This document shows positions 1 to 4,421 of a DNA stretch of 5,685 nt, piece after piece. The DNA is from Candidatus Zambryskibacteria bacterium RIFOXYD2_FULL_43_10 (GTDB lineage Bacteria > Patescibacteriota > Minisyncoccia > Phycocordibacterales > Zambryskibacteraceae): the NCBI GenBank assembly GCA_001825475.1, contig MHWZ01000017.1, positions 1 to 5,685 on the forward strand, given 5' to 3'. The notes beneath the pieces are model-generated. The model did not search any database. It was not told the DNA's origin and saw only the letters and a program-made list of their open reading frames with translations. The stretch's first letter is position 1; each line of letters opens with the position of its first letter. A program made the translations under genes and the position numbers.

Positions 1-43
1 TTTTAACGACATAACGTCAGATTATCATAAACACGAGAGATTC

Positions 44-436
44 TTATCGCATCGCAATTATTGCAAACTGCATAAAATATTTATCCAAATCTTGGAGAGT
101 CGTTTTGTACTCCGTTCCGCCGAGTACCGCATCGACAAAAAGTTCTTTGACTCTATTTATCTCAGGCTTGCGCTTGCTCCAACGCGCATCTTTTTGGGTA
201 AGATCAAAAAGTTCCATGGCTCGTATGACTGCTCCCCAAAAAGAATTCTCATCTTTACCTTGCCACTTTGCCGCCCGACCAACTTCACTACCAATATTCC
301 CGAACTGCTGGGCAAACGATAGAGCCTGCCATCTTTCTTTTGAAACCGGTGTCCTATTAACATCTCTGTACTGTTCATGAGCCAGATTTTCTAACTCACT
401 TCTAGTGATTCTATCTTTAACGATTCTGGTCTCCAT
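44..436 (-). CDS. Conserved helical protein of unknown function, 130 aa
   Basis: The protein is soluble and probably all-helical, with no signal peptide or membrane segment. The core runs from a segment reading RWQALSFAQQFGNIGSEVGRA, through a charged stretch with a conserved-looking AMELFDLT, to a C-terminal part with VDAVLGGTEYKTT and a final amphipathic helix. From memory, this pattern (W..LS...Q..NIGSEV.R...W..K, then A.ELLDLT, then a G..EY segment) belongs to a widely distributed family of small uncharacterised proteins in bacteria and archaea; I know no function for it. The ATG is chosen because it starts the conserved reading frame and lies 11 nt after a -10 element. There is no Shine-Dalgarno sequence, so the mRNA is probably leaderless. 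It stands alone, divergent from the 118-aa membrane protein. The 43 nt downstream hold no convincing terminator. Confidence 0.8.
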   Translation of the reverse strand: METRIVKDRITRSELENLAHEQYRDVNRTPVSKERWQALSFAQQFGNIGSEVGRAAKWQGKDENSFWGAVIRAMELFDLTQKDARWSKRKPEINRVKELFVDAVLGGTEYKTTLQDLDKYFMQFAIIAMR

Positions 437-447
437 GTAATGAGTCT

Positions 448-476
448 ATCATATTTTGTCACATACCCATGCTCAA
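448..476 (-). promoter_or_regulatory. Sigma-70-type promoter of the 130-aa gene, leaderless arrangement
   Basis: On the minus strand TTGAGC (471-476) and TATGAT (448-453) are separated by exactly 17 nt. Transcription would start near 441, leaving about 5 nt before the ATG whose A is at 436. This is seen directly in the sequence; promoter activity is inferred. It explains why the gene lacks a ribosome binding site. Confidence 0.6.
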
Positions 477-510
477 AAAAATTGGTTATTGATGGTTAAT
501 TTTCCAGCCA

Positions 511-540
511 TTGACAATATAGTATTAATTATGCTACGAT
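511..540 (+). promoter_or_regulatory. Extended -10 promoter of the 118-aa membrane protein gene
   Basis: A perfect -35 TTGACA (511-516) is followed after 18 nt by TACGAT (535-540), preceded by TGC at 532-534, which forms an extended -10. Transcription would start near 547. The resulting leader of about 44 nt can form a small hairpin (GACGC at 553-557 with GCGTC at 568-572). It ends in a GGGGGA Shine-Dalgarno at 583-588, just before the ATG at 591. Confidence 0.6.
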
Positions 541-590
541 TGATAGCAGAATGACGCACATAACGTAGCGTCAAAGAACTTTGGGGGATT

Positions 591-947
591 ATGCAGAATC
601 AGAATAGCTTGGGTGAGCTTATCACCCTAACCCTAATCATCGTAATTATGCTTGGAGGCCTAACGATGATGGTGGGTGGGCCGTCTCTTACGAGACGATT
701 GTATCGGTGGCTCTTCCAAAATCTTGTTCTTGCTCCTCTGTCCTGGGGGGTGAGTCAGGTTTGGAACGGGATTGAATTGTTCCTCCGATGGTGCGGACAG
801 CAGCTCTGGCACTTACTATTATGGCTCGGCCAACAAATCGGCCAACTGCTATGGTGGGGTGTCGGACAGACCGTCCGCATTATCGGAGTGTTACTCCTAG
901 CGTTTGGACGAGGCATTCGCTGGGCTTGGGTCAGGCTAATCACCTGA
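591..947 (+). CDS. Small tryptophan-rich membrane protein, 118 aa
   Basis: I do not recognise a named family. Residues 8-30 form a hydrophobic transmembrane helix ending in a Gly-rich turn, followed by an Arg-rich patch (RRLYR, 35-39) that would lie on the cytoplasmic side if the N-terminus is outside. The remainder is amphipathic and membrane-seeking, with 10 tryptophans in 118 residues. Residues 67-99 show an 11-residue periodicity, with Trp at 67, 78 and 89 and Gly-Gln(-Gln) following 2-4 residues later, a hendecad-like helix pattern. A second hydrophobic segment spans about 94-105 (VRIIGVLLLAFG), and the tail is basic. The start is supported by GGGGGA at 583-588 and a good promoter. The stop codon lies inside the terminator stem. 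The gene is monocistronic and divergent from the 130-aa gene. A role at or in the membrane is inferred from composition only. Confidence 0.8.
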   Translation: MQNQNSLGELITLTLIIVIMLGGLTMMVGGPSLTRRLYRWLFQNLVLAPLSWGVSQVWNGIELFLRWCGQQLWHLLLWLGQQIGQLLWWGVGQTVRIIGVLLLAFGRGIRWAWVRLIT

Positions 948-961
948 CCCTTTTTCTTTTT
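928..961 (+). terminator. Intrinsic terminator overlapping the end of the 118-aa gene
   Basis: GGGTCAGG (928-935) and CCTGACCC (943-950) form a perfect 8-bp stem with a 7-nt loop, followed by TTTTTCTTTTT from 951. The left arm encodes the last few residues, and the stop codon TGA (945-947) is part of the right arm. Confidence 0.85.
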
Positions 962-987
962 GTATTTATTTTCAAAAAGATTTTGTG

Positions 988-999
988 TGGACTAGTACA
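988..999 (+). repeat. Operator-like 12-bp near-palindrome, copy 1
   Basis: TGGACTAGTACA occurs here and again, identically, 44 bp downstream. It is an imperfect palindrome (10 of 12 positions symmetric around ACTAGT), which is the usual shape of a dimeric regulator's site. It is centred about 90 bp upstream of the predicted start of the small RNA at 1084. Function is inferred. Confidence 0.5.
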
Positions 1000-1031
1000 A
1001 TCAATTAACAGAGGAAAAGTCTCAAATGTGC

Positions 1032-1043
1032 TGGACTAGTACA
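1032..1043 (+). repeat. Operator-like 12-bp near-palindrome, copy 2
   Basis: This is an exact second copy of TGGACTAGTACA, again preceded by TGTG (here with one extra C). It ends 5 bp before the -35 hexamer of the small-RNA promoter and is centred about 46 bp upstream of the predicted start. An activator site is one reading, but no regulator gene identifies the binding protein. Confidence 0.5.
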
Positions 1044-1048
1044 CATCA

Positions 1049-1077
1049 TTGAAAACTTATCTTTAAATTGTTATACT
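1049..1077 (+). promoter_or_regulatory. Sigma-70-type promoter of the three-way-junction RNA
   Basis: TTGAAA (1049-1054) and TATACT (1072-1077) are separated by 17 nt, each one base from consensus. The expected start, 6-7 nt after the -10, coincides with the GG at 1084-1085 that opens the closing stem of the predicted RNA. No start codon or plus-strand reading frame of useful length follows. Confidence 0.65.
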
Positions 1078-1083
1078 TACTTT

Positions 1084-1170
1084 GGTGTTTGGAGGGCCTT
1101 GCCCTGTCACGGCTGTTCCAAGCTGTAGCCAAGCACCGATAAAGAACGCCGCTCACAAGCGGTGTTTTTT
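1084..1170 (+). ncRNA. Candidate free-standing small RNA with a three-way junction
   Basis: The predicted transcript is about 87 nt. Bases 1084-1092 pair with 1129-1137 (9 bp, one U-G), extendable by 1082-1083 with 1138-1139 if transcribed. Hairpin 1 is AGGGC (1093-1097) with GCCCT (1101-1105), loop CTT, and abuts the closing stem with no linker, so the two should stack. Hairpin 2 is ACGGCT (1109-1114) with AGCTGT (1121-1126), loop GTTCCA. Linkers are GTC (1106-1108) and AG (1127-1128). A terminator hairpin ends the unit. It has its own promoter and no plus-strand gene downstream, so a trans-acting small RNA is more likely than a riboswitch. I compared it by eye with SRP RNA, tRNA, tmRNA, the hammerhead ribozyme and the purine riboswitch and found no match. 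The structure is seen in sequence; its existence as an RNA is inferred. Confidence 0.6.
1145..1170 (+). terminator. Intrinsic terminator of the small RNA, possibly bidirectional
   Basis: ACGCCGCT (1146-1153) pairs with AGCGGTGT (1158-1165), with one G-U pair and loop CACA, and a run of six T follows (1165-1170). On the minus strand the same hairpin is followed by TTCTTTAT, a weaker tract, so it may also end transcripts of the 161-aa gene that stops at 1182. Confidence 0.8.
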
Positions 1171-1181
1171 AGTCTTTTTGT

Positions 1182-1667
1182 TCAATCATTTTCAGGGTCA
1201 CCACTATGTAAAACTCGCTTACTCTTGTCTTTATCAATGCCCCAGAATGGAATTACACTCCAGAAATGTTTCTCGCCCCCTAGTACCTCTTTTACAATAA
1301 CCTTAACACGTACATTATTCAGTACTGCCATAAACTCATAGAAAGTAACGTTCTTTAAACTTCGCTTCCACCTACTATTAGTTTTTTGCGTCTCGAAGCA
1401 TTGTGTATTCCAGATGCCTTGTACAGTTTTTGATAACTTCAATACTTCTGGCGCAAGGTGTACAAGTTTGAGACGTGAGTATTGATCTTCACGTGGTCTA
1501 GCAACTTCATCTGACTTAAACTTCAAATGCCTAATGCCCTTTGCATTGAAAGCGACTTTACTTTGGAAATATGGGCAATGAACTGAACCTATATTAGAAT
1601 AAAAAACTTCAGCTTTTTCTCTAACCGCCTCAAAATCAATACTATCTTTAAAGTTAAATTTTCCCAT
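1182..1667 (-). CDS. Possible BECR-fold (RelE/barnase-like) nuclease, 161 aa
   Basis: This is a single soluble basic domain without a signal peptide. Notable segments are VHCPYFQSKVAFNAKGIRHL (residues 29-48), RPREDQYSRLKLVHLAPEVL (57-76), a predicted strand VRVKVIVKEV (119-128), and GGEKHFWSVIPFW (130-142). The order of a K/H-rich 'xKGxxHL' segment, a helix, a strand with alternating hydrophobics and Lys, and a final 'G.khFwSviP' strand resembles phage-derived Barnase-EndoU-ColicinE5/D-RelE (BECR/PBECR) nuclease domains. The assignment rests on pattern memory and no catalytic residue is proven; candidates are His30, His47, Arg64 and Lys122. No antitoxin-like gene is adjacent. A -10 element 8 nt before the ATG and no Shine-Dalgarno suggest a leaderless transcript. 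Read-through from the oxidoreductase gene upstream is also possible. Confidence 0.75.
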   Translation of the reverse strand: MGKFNFKDSIDFEAVREKAEVFYSNIGSVHCPYFQSKVAFNAKGIRHLKFKSDEVARPREDQYSRLKLVHLAPEVLKLSKTVQGIWNTQCFETQKTNSRWKRSLKNVTFYEFMAVLNNVRVKVIVKEVLGGEKHFWSVIPFWGIDKDKSKRVLHSGDPEND

Positions 1668-1675
1668 CAGGTGTT

Positions 1676-1681
1676 ATTCTA
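1676..1681 (-). promoter_or_regulatory. Putative -10 element of the 161-aa gene
   Basis: TAGAAT on the minus strand lies 8 nt before the ATG at 1667. A start 7 nt downstream would give a leader of 0-2 nt. No good -35 is seen at 16-18 nt. The surrounding intergenic stretch (1668-1743) is AT-rich and contains no terminator hairpin for the upstream oxidoreductase gene. Confidence 0.35.
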
Positions 1682-1743
1682 CATTAATACTGAAGTGGGT
1701 CTAATAATACAAACAAAAACTCTGAAATAAAAGATTGTGAAAA

Positions 1744-2340
1744 TTATTTCGCTTTGCGGCCTAGGTTATAAACTTTGCGTTTGATGCGCTCACGACGGCC
1801 GGTACTGCCGAAGTGTTTAAGATAACCGAACTTACGCACATAGATCGGTCCGAATCCGGCAAACCATAAAATTCCTTTCTTCAACTCGTTGGTGGTATCA
1901 CCGAAGATGAGTCTTTGTATAAATGGTACAGTGTCGGAAGTAACGAACATGGTGGCGCTTCTGCCCTTCAAAAGCTTTTTCCAAGAAAACTCGCCTGTAA
2001 ATTTGAAGGCAAATTCCGGTATCCATGTTCTGTCAAAAAGACCTTTTAATACAGCCGGCATAGTGGACCACCATGACGGATAGAAAATGACAAAGTGATC
2101 GCACCAGCGCACGTTATTTTGAAAAGTAACGAGGTCGGGTTCAAGTTCTTGTTTCAGTCTGTATCCGTGATGCAGAACCGGATCAAATTGCATCTCCTCA
2201 ATATTTACACGACGCACTTCATGCATAGATTCCTCCGCCCCTCTTTGATATTCATCTGCCAAAGTACAATTGAAACTGTCTCTGTCCGGATGACCGACTA
2301 AAATAAAAATCTTTTTCTTCTTATTTTCGAATATAGACAT
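1744..2340 (-). CDS. Flavodoxin-fold NAD(P)H-dependent oxidoreductase (quinone reductase type)
   Basis: This belongs to the Flavodoxin_2 family (NQO1, MdaB and KefF relatives): cytoplasmic flavoproteins that reduce quinones or other two-electron acceptors with NAD(P)H. The N-terminal strand IFILVGHP (11-18) leads into the phosphate-binding DRDSFN loop (19-24). The family's most diagnostic segment, PSWWSTMPAVLKGLFDR, lies at 88-104. A further strand and loop MFVTSDT (131-137) follows, then a G-rich GILWFAGFG (156-164). The length of 198 aa is normal for the family, and a very basic tail (181-198) is present. The ATG overlaps no neighbour and follows the TAG of the 76-aa gene by 1 nt, so translation is probably coupled. 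A role in redox balance or quinone detoxification is inferred; the substrate cannot be read from the sequence. Confidence 0.88.
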   Translation of the reverse strand: MSIFENKKKKIFILVGHPDRDSFNCTLADEYQRGAEESMHEVRRVNIEEMQFDPVLHHGYRLKQELEPDLVTFQNNVRWCDHFVIFYPSWWSTMPAVLKGLFDRTWIPEFAFKFTGEFSWKKLLKGRSATMFVTSDTVPFIQRLIFGDTTNELKKGILWFAGFGPIYVRKFGYLKHFGSTGRRERIKRKVYNLGRKAK

Positions 2341-2341
2341 T

Positions 2342-2572
2342 CTATTTCATTAATCTCTGCAATTCGGCCTGGTGTTCGCGCATCACAACCATAGTGGCGG
2401 CCATTTCGCTTTGACCATTTTTTACTCTCTTTTGCACTTCATCGCCAATTTTTTTGAAAAATTCCGGATATTTCTCCATGAGTCCAAGGATAAGATCGCG
2501 TTCTTTTTCCGGTACATCTTTCATCTTCGCCTTCATAGCTTGGCGAAGAAAGAAGTCTTTAAATTTTCCCAT
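2342..2572 (-). CDS. Small helical protein of unknown function, 76 aa
   Basis: The protein is highly charged and all-helical, without cysteines or membrane segments. It opens MGKFKDFFLRQAMKAKMKDV, turns at PEKERD (21-26), has a central LMEKYPEFFKKI (31-42), and ends in a long amphipathic helix (44-74) containing AATMVVMREHQAELQRLM. Similar short proteins with the '..KYPEFF.KI..E...' and 'M......YQ.EL..L' pattern occur, as I recall, in many Parcubacteria-type genomes without assigned function. Its stop is 1 nt before the oxidoreductase ATG, which suggests a two-gene unit. Its own start follows the matrixin stop by 54 nt. There is no clear Shine-Dalgarno, but an extended -10 lies 7 nt upstream. 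Confidence 0.75.
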   Translation of the reverse strand: MGKFKDFFLRQAMKAKMKDVPEKERDLILGLMEKYPEFFKKIGDEVQKRVKNGQSEMAATMVVMREHQAELQRLMK

Positions 2573-2579
2573 GTCCAGT

Positions 2580-2588
2580 ATTTTACCA
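2580..2588 (-). promoter_or_regulatory. Putative extended -10 element of the 76-aa gene
   Basis: On the minus strand TGG-TAAAAT lies 7 nt before the ATG, which would give a leaderless transcript. No recognisable -35 is present 17 nt upstream. The element is inside the AT-rich 54-nt gap after the matrixin gene, where chance matches are easy. Confidence 0.3.
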
Positions 2589-2626
2589 ATTTTTATAACA
2601 CTCCGCCATTTAAATAAACACGTTTC

Positions 2627-3541
2627 TTATTCTATTTCACAAAGCGCTTTCAGCGCCGCGAGATCAGATTCCGATAAAACTCTTGCATTGCCCTCGTTTA
2701 GCTTGTACATCATAGCGTTACGGGCATCAACATGCTCCAGGCCGAGAGCGTGTCCAAATTCGTGCGCCAGCACCCGCACCAATTTGTCCCGATTGCCAAA
2801 CTCATAGACATTAATTTCCCGCACCCCCTCGGCACTATGATAGATTCCCCCAACAAACGTTTCGCCGCGCAGAACGCCAATGGTATTGTAAGCCTCTACG
2901 TTCAAATTAAGCGACTTGATCAAACGATTGAGCGACTCAACGAGCTTATTAATTTCCCTTACCATTTCATTAAGTTGCGTCTCAAAAATTTTTAACTCTG
3001 CCATTTCCTTCTCAAGTTCAACCCTTTCTACTTCCAGTTGATTGAACTGTTCTCGAGAAGTTCTCTTTCCTCTATTCCAAGATTCAACCTGTTTTTGATA
3101 AGCGGCGTTTCTTTCATCAAATACCTCAATACGCGTATCATAAACACTTTTGGCCCCGCCGTATTCCGTTTTCAGATTAATATATTTCGCTCGCATTGCC
3201 TGATATGCAAGTTCGTCTTTAGCCACAATATTTTCCAGACCGGATAAGGTGCCTGTTGTTTCTTGGCGATAATCATAGATGAGATTCACCGCCAGTTCGC
3301 CGCTTTCTGGTTCATAAACAAAAAGTTCTTTTCCAATCGGTTTTTCCCAAATGGCTTCAGCTTCGACAAGCGCGCTTAAAAAGGTTCGATATGATATGCC
3401 AAACTTTCTATCGAAAGTGCCAATGTTGTAGGTTATTGGTTCTACACATGCTGGAAGAATTTGTTCCGGTCTCAGATAATTCCACACAACAAAAGCTGTG
3501 GCAAAAATTAAAACAGCGGACACTATACTTCTGAAACCCAT
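2627..3541 (-). CDS. Membrane-anchored matrixin-like zinc metalloprotease with coiled-coil insert
   Basis: A short basic N-terminus and a hydrophobic segment at residues 5-20 form a signal anchor, placing the domain outside the cytoplasmic membrane. Residues 35-92 look like the N-terminal half of a metzincin domain (ITYNIG, then A.aIWE, then LAVNLIYDYRQ). Residues about 100-215 are strongly charged and heptad-like (LEVERVELEKEMAEL, then LNEMVREINKLVESLN) and should form a coiled coil. The catalytic part follows: HEFGHALGLEH with zinc ligands His260, His264 and His270 and general base Glu261, then the Met-turn at Met277-Met278 (AMMY). Total length is 304 aa. The gene starts 4 nt after tag and is probably cotranscribed with it. 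The substrate is unknown; cell-surface protein turnover is a reasonable guess. Confidence 0.88.
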   Translation of the reverse strand: MGFRSIVSAVLIFATAFVVWNYLRPEQILPACVEPITYNIGTFDRKFGISYRTFLSALVEAEAIWEKPIGKELFVYEPESGELAVNLIYDYRQETTGTLSGLENIVAKDELAYQAMRAKYINLKTEYGGAKSVYDTRIEVFDERNAAYQKQVESWNRGKRTSREQFNQLEVERVELEKEMAELKIFETQLNEMVREINKLVESLNRLIKSLNLNVEAYNTIGVLRGETFVGGIYHSAEGVREINVYEFGNRDKLVRVLAHEFGHALGLEHVDARNAMMYKLNEGNARVLSESDLAALKALCEIE

Positions 3542-3545
3542 ACGA

Positions 3546-4118
3546 CTATTTTACTAGATTTTTCAATTCGTTATGGCGAAAGCAGGATCGAGTGTGGTCG
3601 TTTACCATGCCGATCGCCTGCATGTGCGCATAGACTACAGTAGGACCAAGAAATTTGAAACCACGTTTTTTCAAATCACCGGCCAAAGCTATTGATTCTT
3701 CAGTAACAGCGGGCAAATCTTTCGAGTTTATACGCCCGCCATCAATCGGTCTCCCCTCTACGAAACTCCACATATATTTACTAAAGGTACCAAATTCTTT
3801 TTGTATTTCTAGAAACCTTTTAGCATTATTGATAGCGGCTTCTATTTTAAATCGATTTCTGACAATATTAGGGTTCTTAAGAAGTTTCTCAACATCTCGA
3901 GCGCCAAACCGCGCCACCAAGCGCGGTTCAAAATTAGCAAAAACCTTCCGATAACTATCTCTCTTCTTCAAGATCGTAAGCCAAGAGAGTCCGGCTTGCG
4001 CACTTTCAAGAACGAGAAACTCAAAAATTTTCCTGTCGTTTTTGACCGGTTTACCCCACTCCTTATCGTGGTATCTCGCCATTAAAGAATTGCCCTTGGG
4101 CCACGAGCAATCCTTCAC
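3546..4118 (-). CDS. tag: DNA-3-methyladenine glycosylase I
   Basis: This enzyme removes 3-methyladenine from alkylated DNA, starting base-excision repair in the cytoplasm. With the GTG start used here the protein is 190 aa, close to the E. coli enzyme (187 aa). The zinc ligands known for E. coli Tag fall at identical positions: Cys4, His17, His175 and Cys179. The catalytic-site Glu38 and Trp46 also coincide, within LESAQAGLSW. Other family signatures are YHDKEWG (16-22), KKRGFKFLGPT and VNDH. A longer reading from an ATG at 4232 would overlap most of the upstream DUF5679 gene and add 38 residues that the family lacks. The GTG at 4118 lies 4 nt after the DUF5679 stop, and the gene ends 4 nt before the matrixin start. 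No distinct Shine-Dalgarno is seen, so coupled translation is likely. Confidence 0.93.
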   Translation of the reverse strand: MKDCSWPKGNSLMARYHDKEWGKPVKNDRKIFEFLVLESAQAGLSWLTILKKRDSYRKVFANFEPRLVARFGARDVEKLLKNPNIVRNRFKIEAAINNAKRFLEIQKEFGTFSKYMWSFVEGRPIDGGRINSKDLPAVTEESIALAGDLKKRGFKFLGPTVVYAHMQAIGMVNDHTRSCFRHNELKNLVK

Positions 4119-4122
4119 GAAA

Positions 4123-4302
4123 TTATTTCTTATTATCTGTCTTCTTGTTCTTACCAGAAAGAATACGATACATGCCGGTGCCACAAACGGGACACTTGCC
4201 CTTAGCGGCTGGACGACCTGGTTTGATCTCAACCTTCTTCACTTCCTTCATTTCACGCTTCGTCTTGCACTTTACACAATATCCAATTACTTTTTCGTCC
4301 AT
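4123..4302 (-). CDS. DUF5679 zinc-ribbon protein, 59 aa
   Basis: Translation gives a small basic protein with two CxxC knuckles: YCVKC (Cys9, Cys12) and CPVCG (Cys37, Cys40). They are separated by a KTKREMKEVKK stretch and a GRPAAKGK segment. This is the layout of the DUF5679 family, a likely zinc-binding rubredoxin-like or ribbon fold of unknown function that is common in Patescibacteria and archaea. The C-terminus is Lys/Asn-rich. The frame is closed by TAA at 4123-4125, four nt before the tag GTG. It is the first gene after an extended -10 promoter at 4340-4348 and so heads the operon DUF5679-tag-matrixin. The leader is about 30 nt and has no clear Shine-Dalgarno. Binding of nucleic acid or a partner protein is inferred from the basic zinc-ribbon character only. 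Confidence 0.9.
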   Translation of the reverse strand: MDEKVIGYCVKCKTKREMKEVKKVEIKPGRPAAKGKCPVCGTGMYRILSGKNKKTDNKK

Positions 4303-4339
4303 AAATTATGTTAAATGATTAAATGTCGGACCAACCGCT

Positions 4340-4348
4340 ATTATATCA
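4340..4348 (-). promoter_or_regulatory. Extended -10 promoter of the DUF5679-tag-matrixin operon
   Basis: The minus strand reads TGA-TATAAT, a perfect -10 with the TG extension. The -35 position falls inside the preceding terminator stem and does not match consensus, so recognition would rely on the extended -10. Transcription would start near 4333, about 31 nt before the DUF5679 ATG. Confidence 0.6.
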
Positions 4349-4350
4349 TG

Positions 4351-4398
4351 AAAAAAGCCCCGCGCCACGACCTGTGAAGATCGATTGGCGCGGGGCTT
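4351..4398 (-). terminator. Intrinsic terminator of the response-regulator gene
   Basis: On the minus strand a perfect 13-bp, GC-rich stem (4386-4398 with 4355-4367), extended by an inner 3-bp pairing, is followed by six T. The plus strand has no T-tract after the stem, so the terminator is directional. It ends transcripts of the receiver gene, whose stop is at 4422. Confidence 0.9.
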
Positions 4399-4421
4399 AA
4401 AGAGGGGATGGAAAAACCGAG

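Noticed and set aside
1..43. Possible terminator after the 130-aa gene
   Set aside because: Only a 3-bp stem (GAC/GTC) is available before a short T-rich end, too weak to call.
9..566. ACATAACGT at 9-17 and 558-566 as repeats flanking the 130-aa gene
   Set aside because: Nine bases without extended similarity are too short to support an attachment site or insertion boundary.
1101..1113. GCC-CTGTCAC-GGC looks like a tRNA-Asp (GTC) anticodon arm
   Set aside because: The surrounding unit is only about 55 nt, has no D-arm or T-arm consensus and no CCA-ready acceptor stem. The bases are better used in the three-way junction.
1106..1133. Loose resemblance to the SRP RNA S-domain (GTCA ... AGCC AAG)
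   Set aside because: The conserved GGAA tetraloop and the AGCAG asymmetric loop are missing, and the 5' AGGGC/GCCCT hairpin does not fit SRP RNA.
4119..4232. N-terminal extension of Tag from an ATG at 4232
   Set aside because: It overlaps the DUF5679 gene in another frame, is not a family feature, and the GTG at 4118 restores the exact zinc-ligand numbering.
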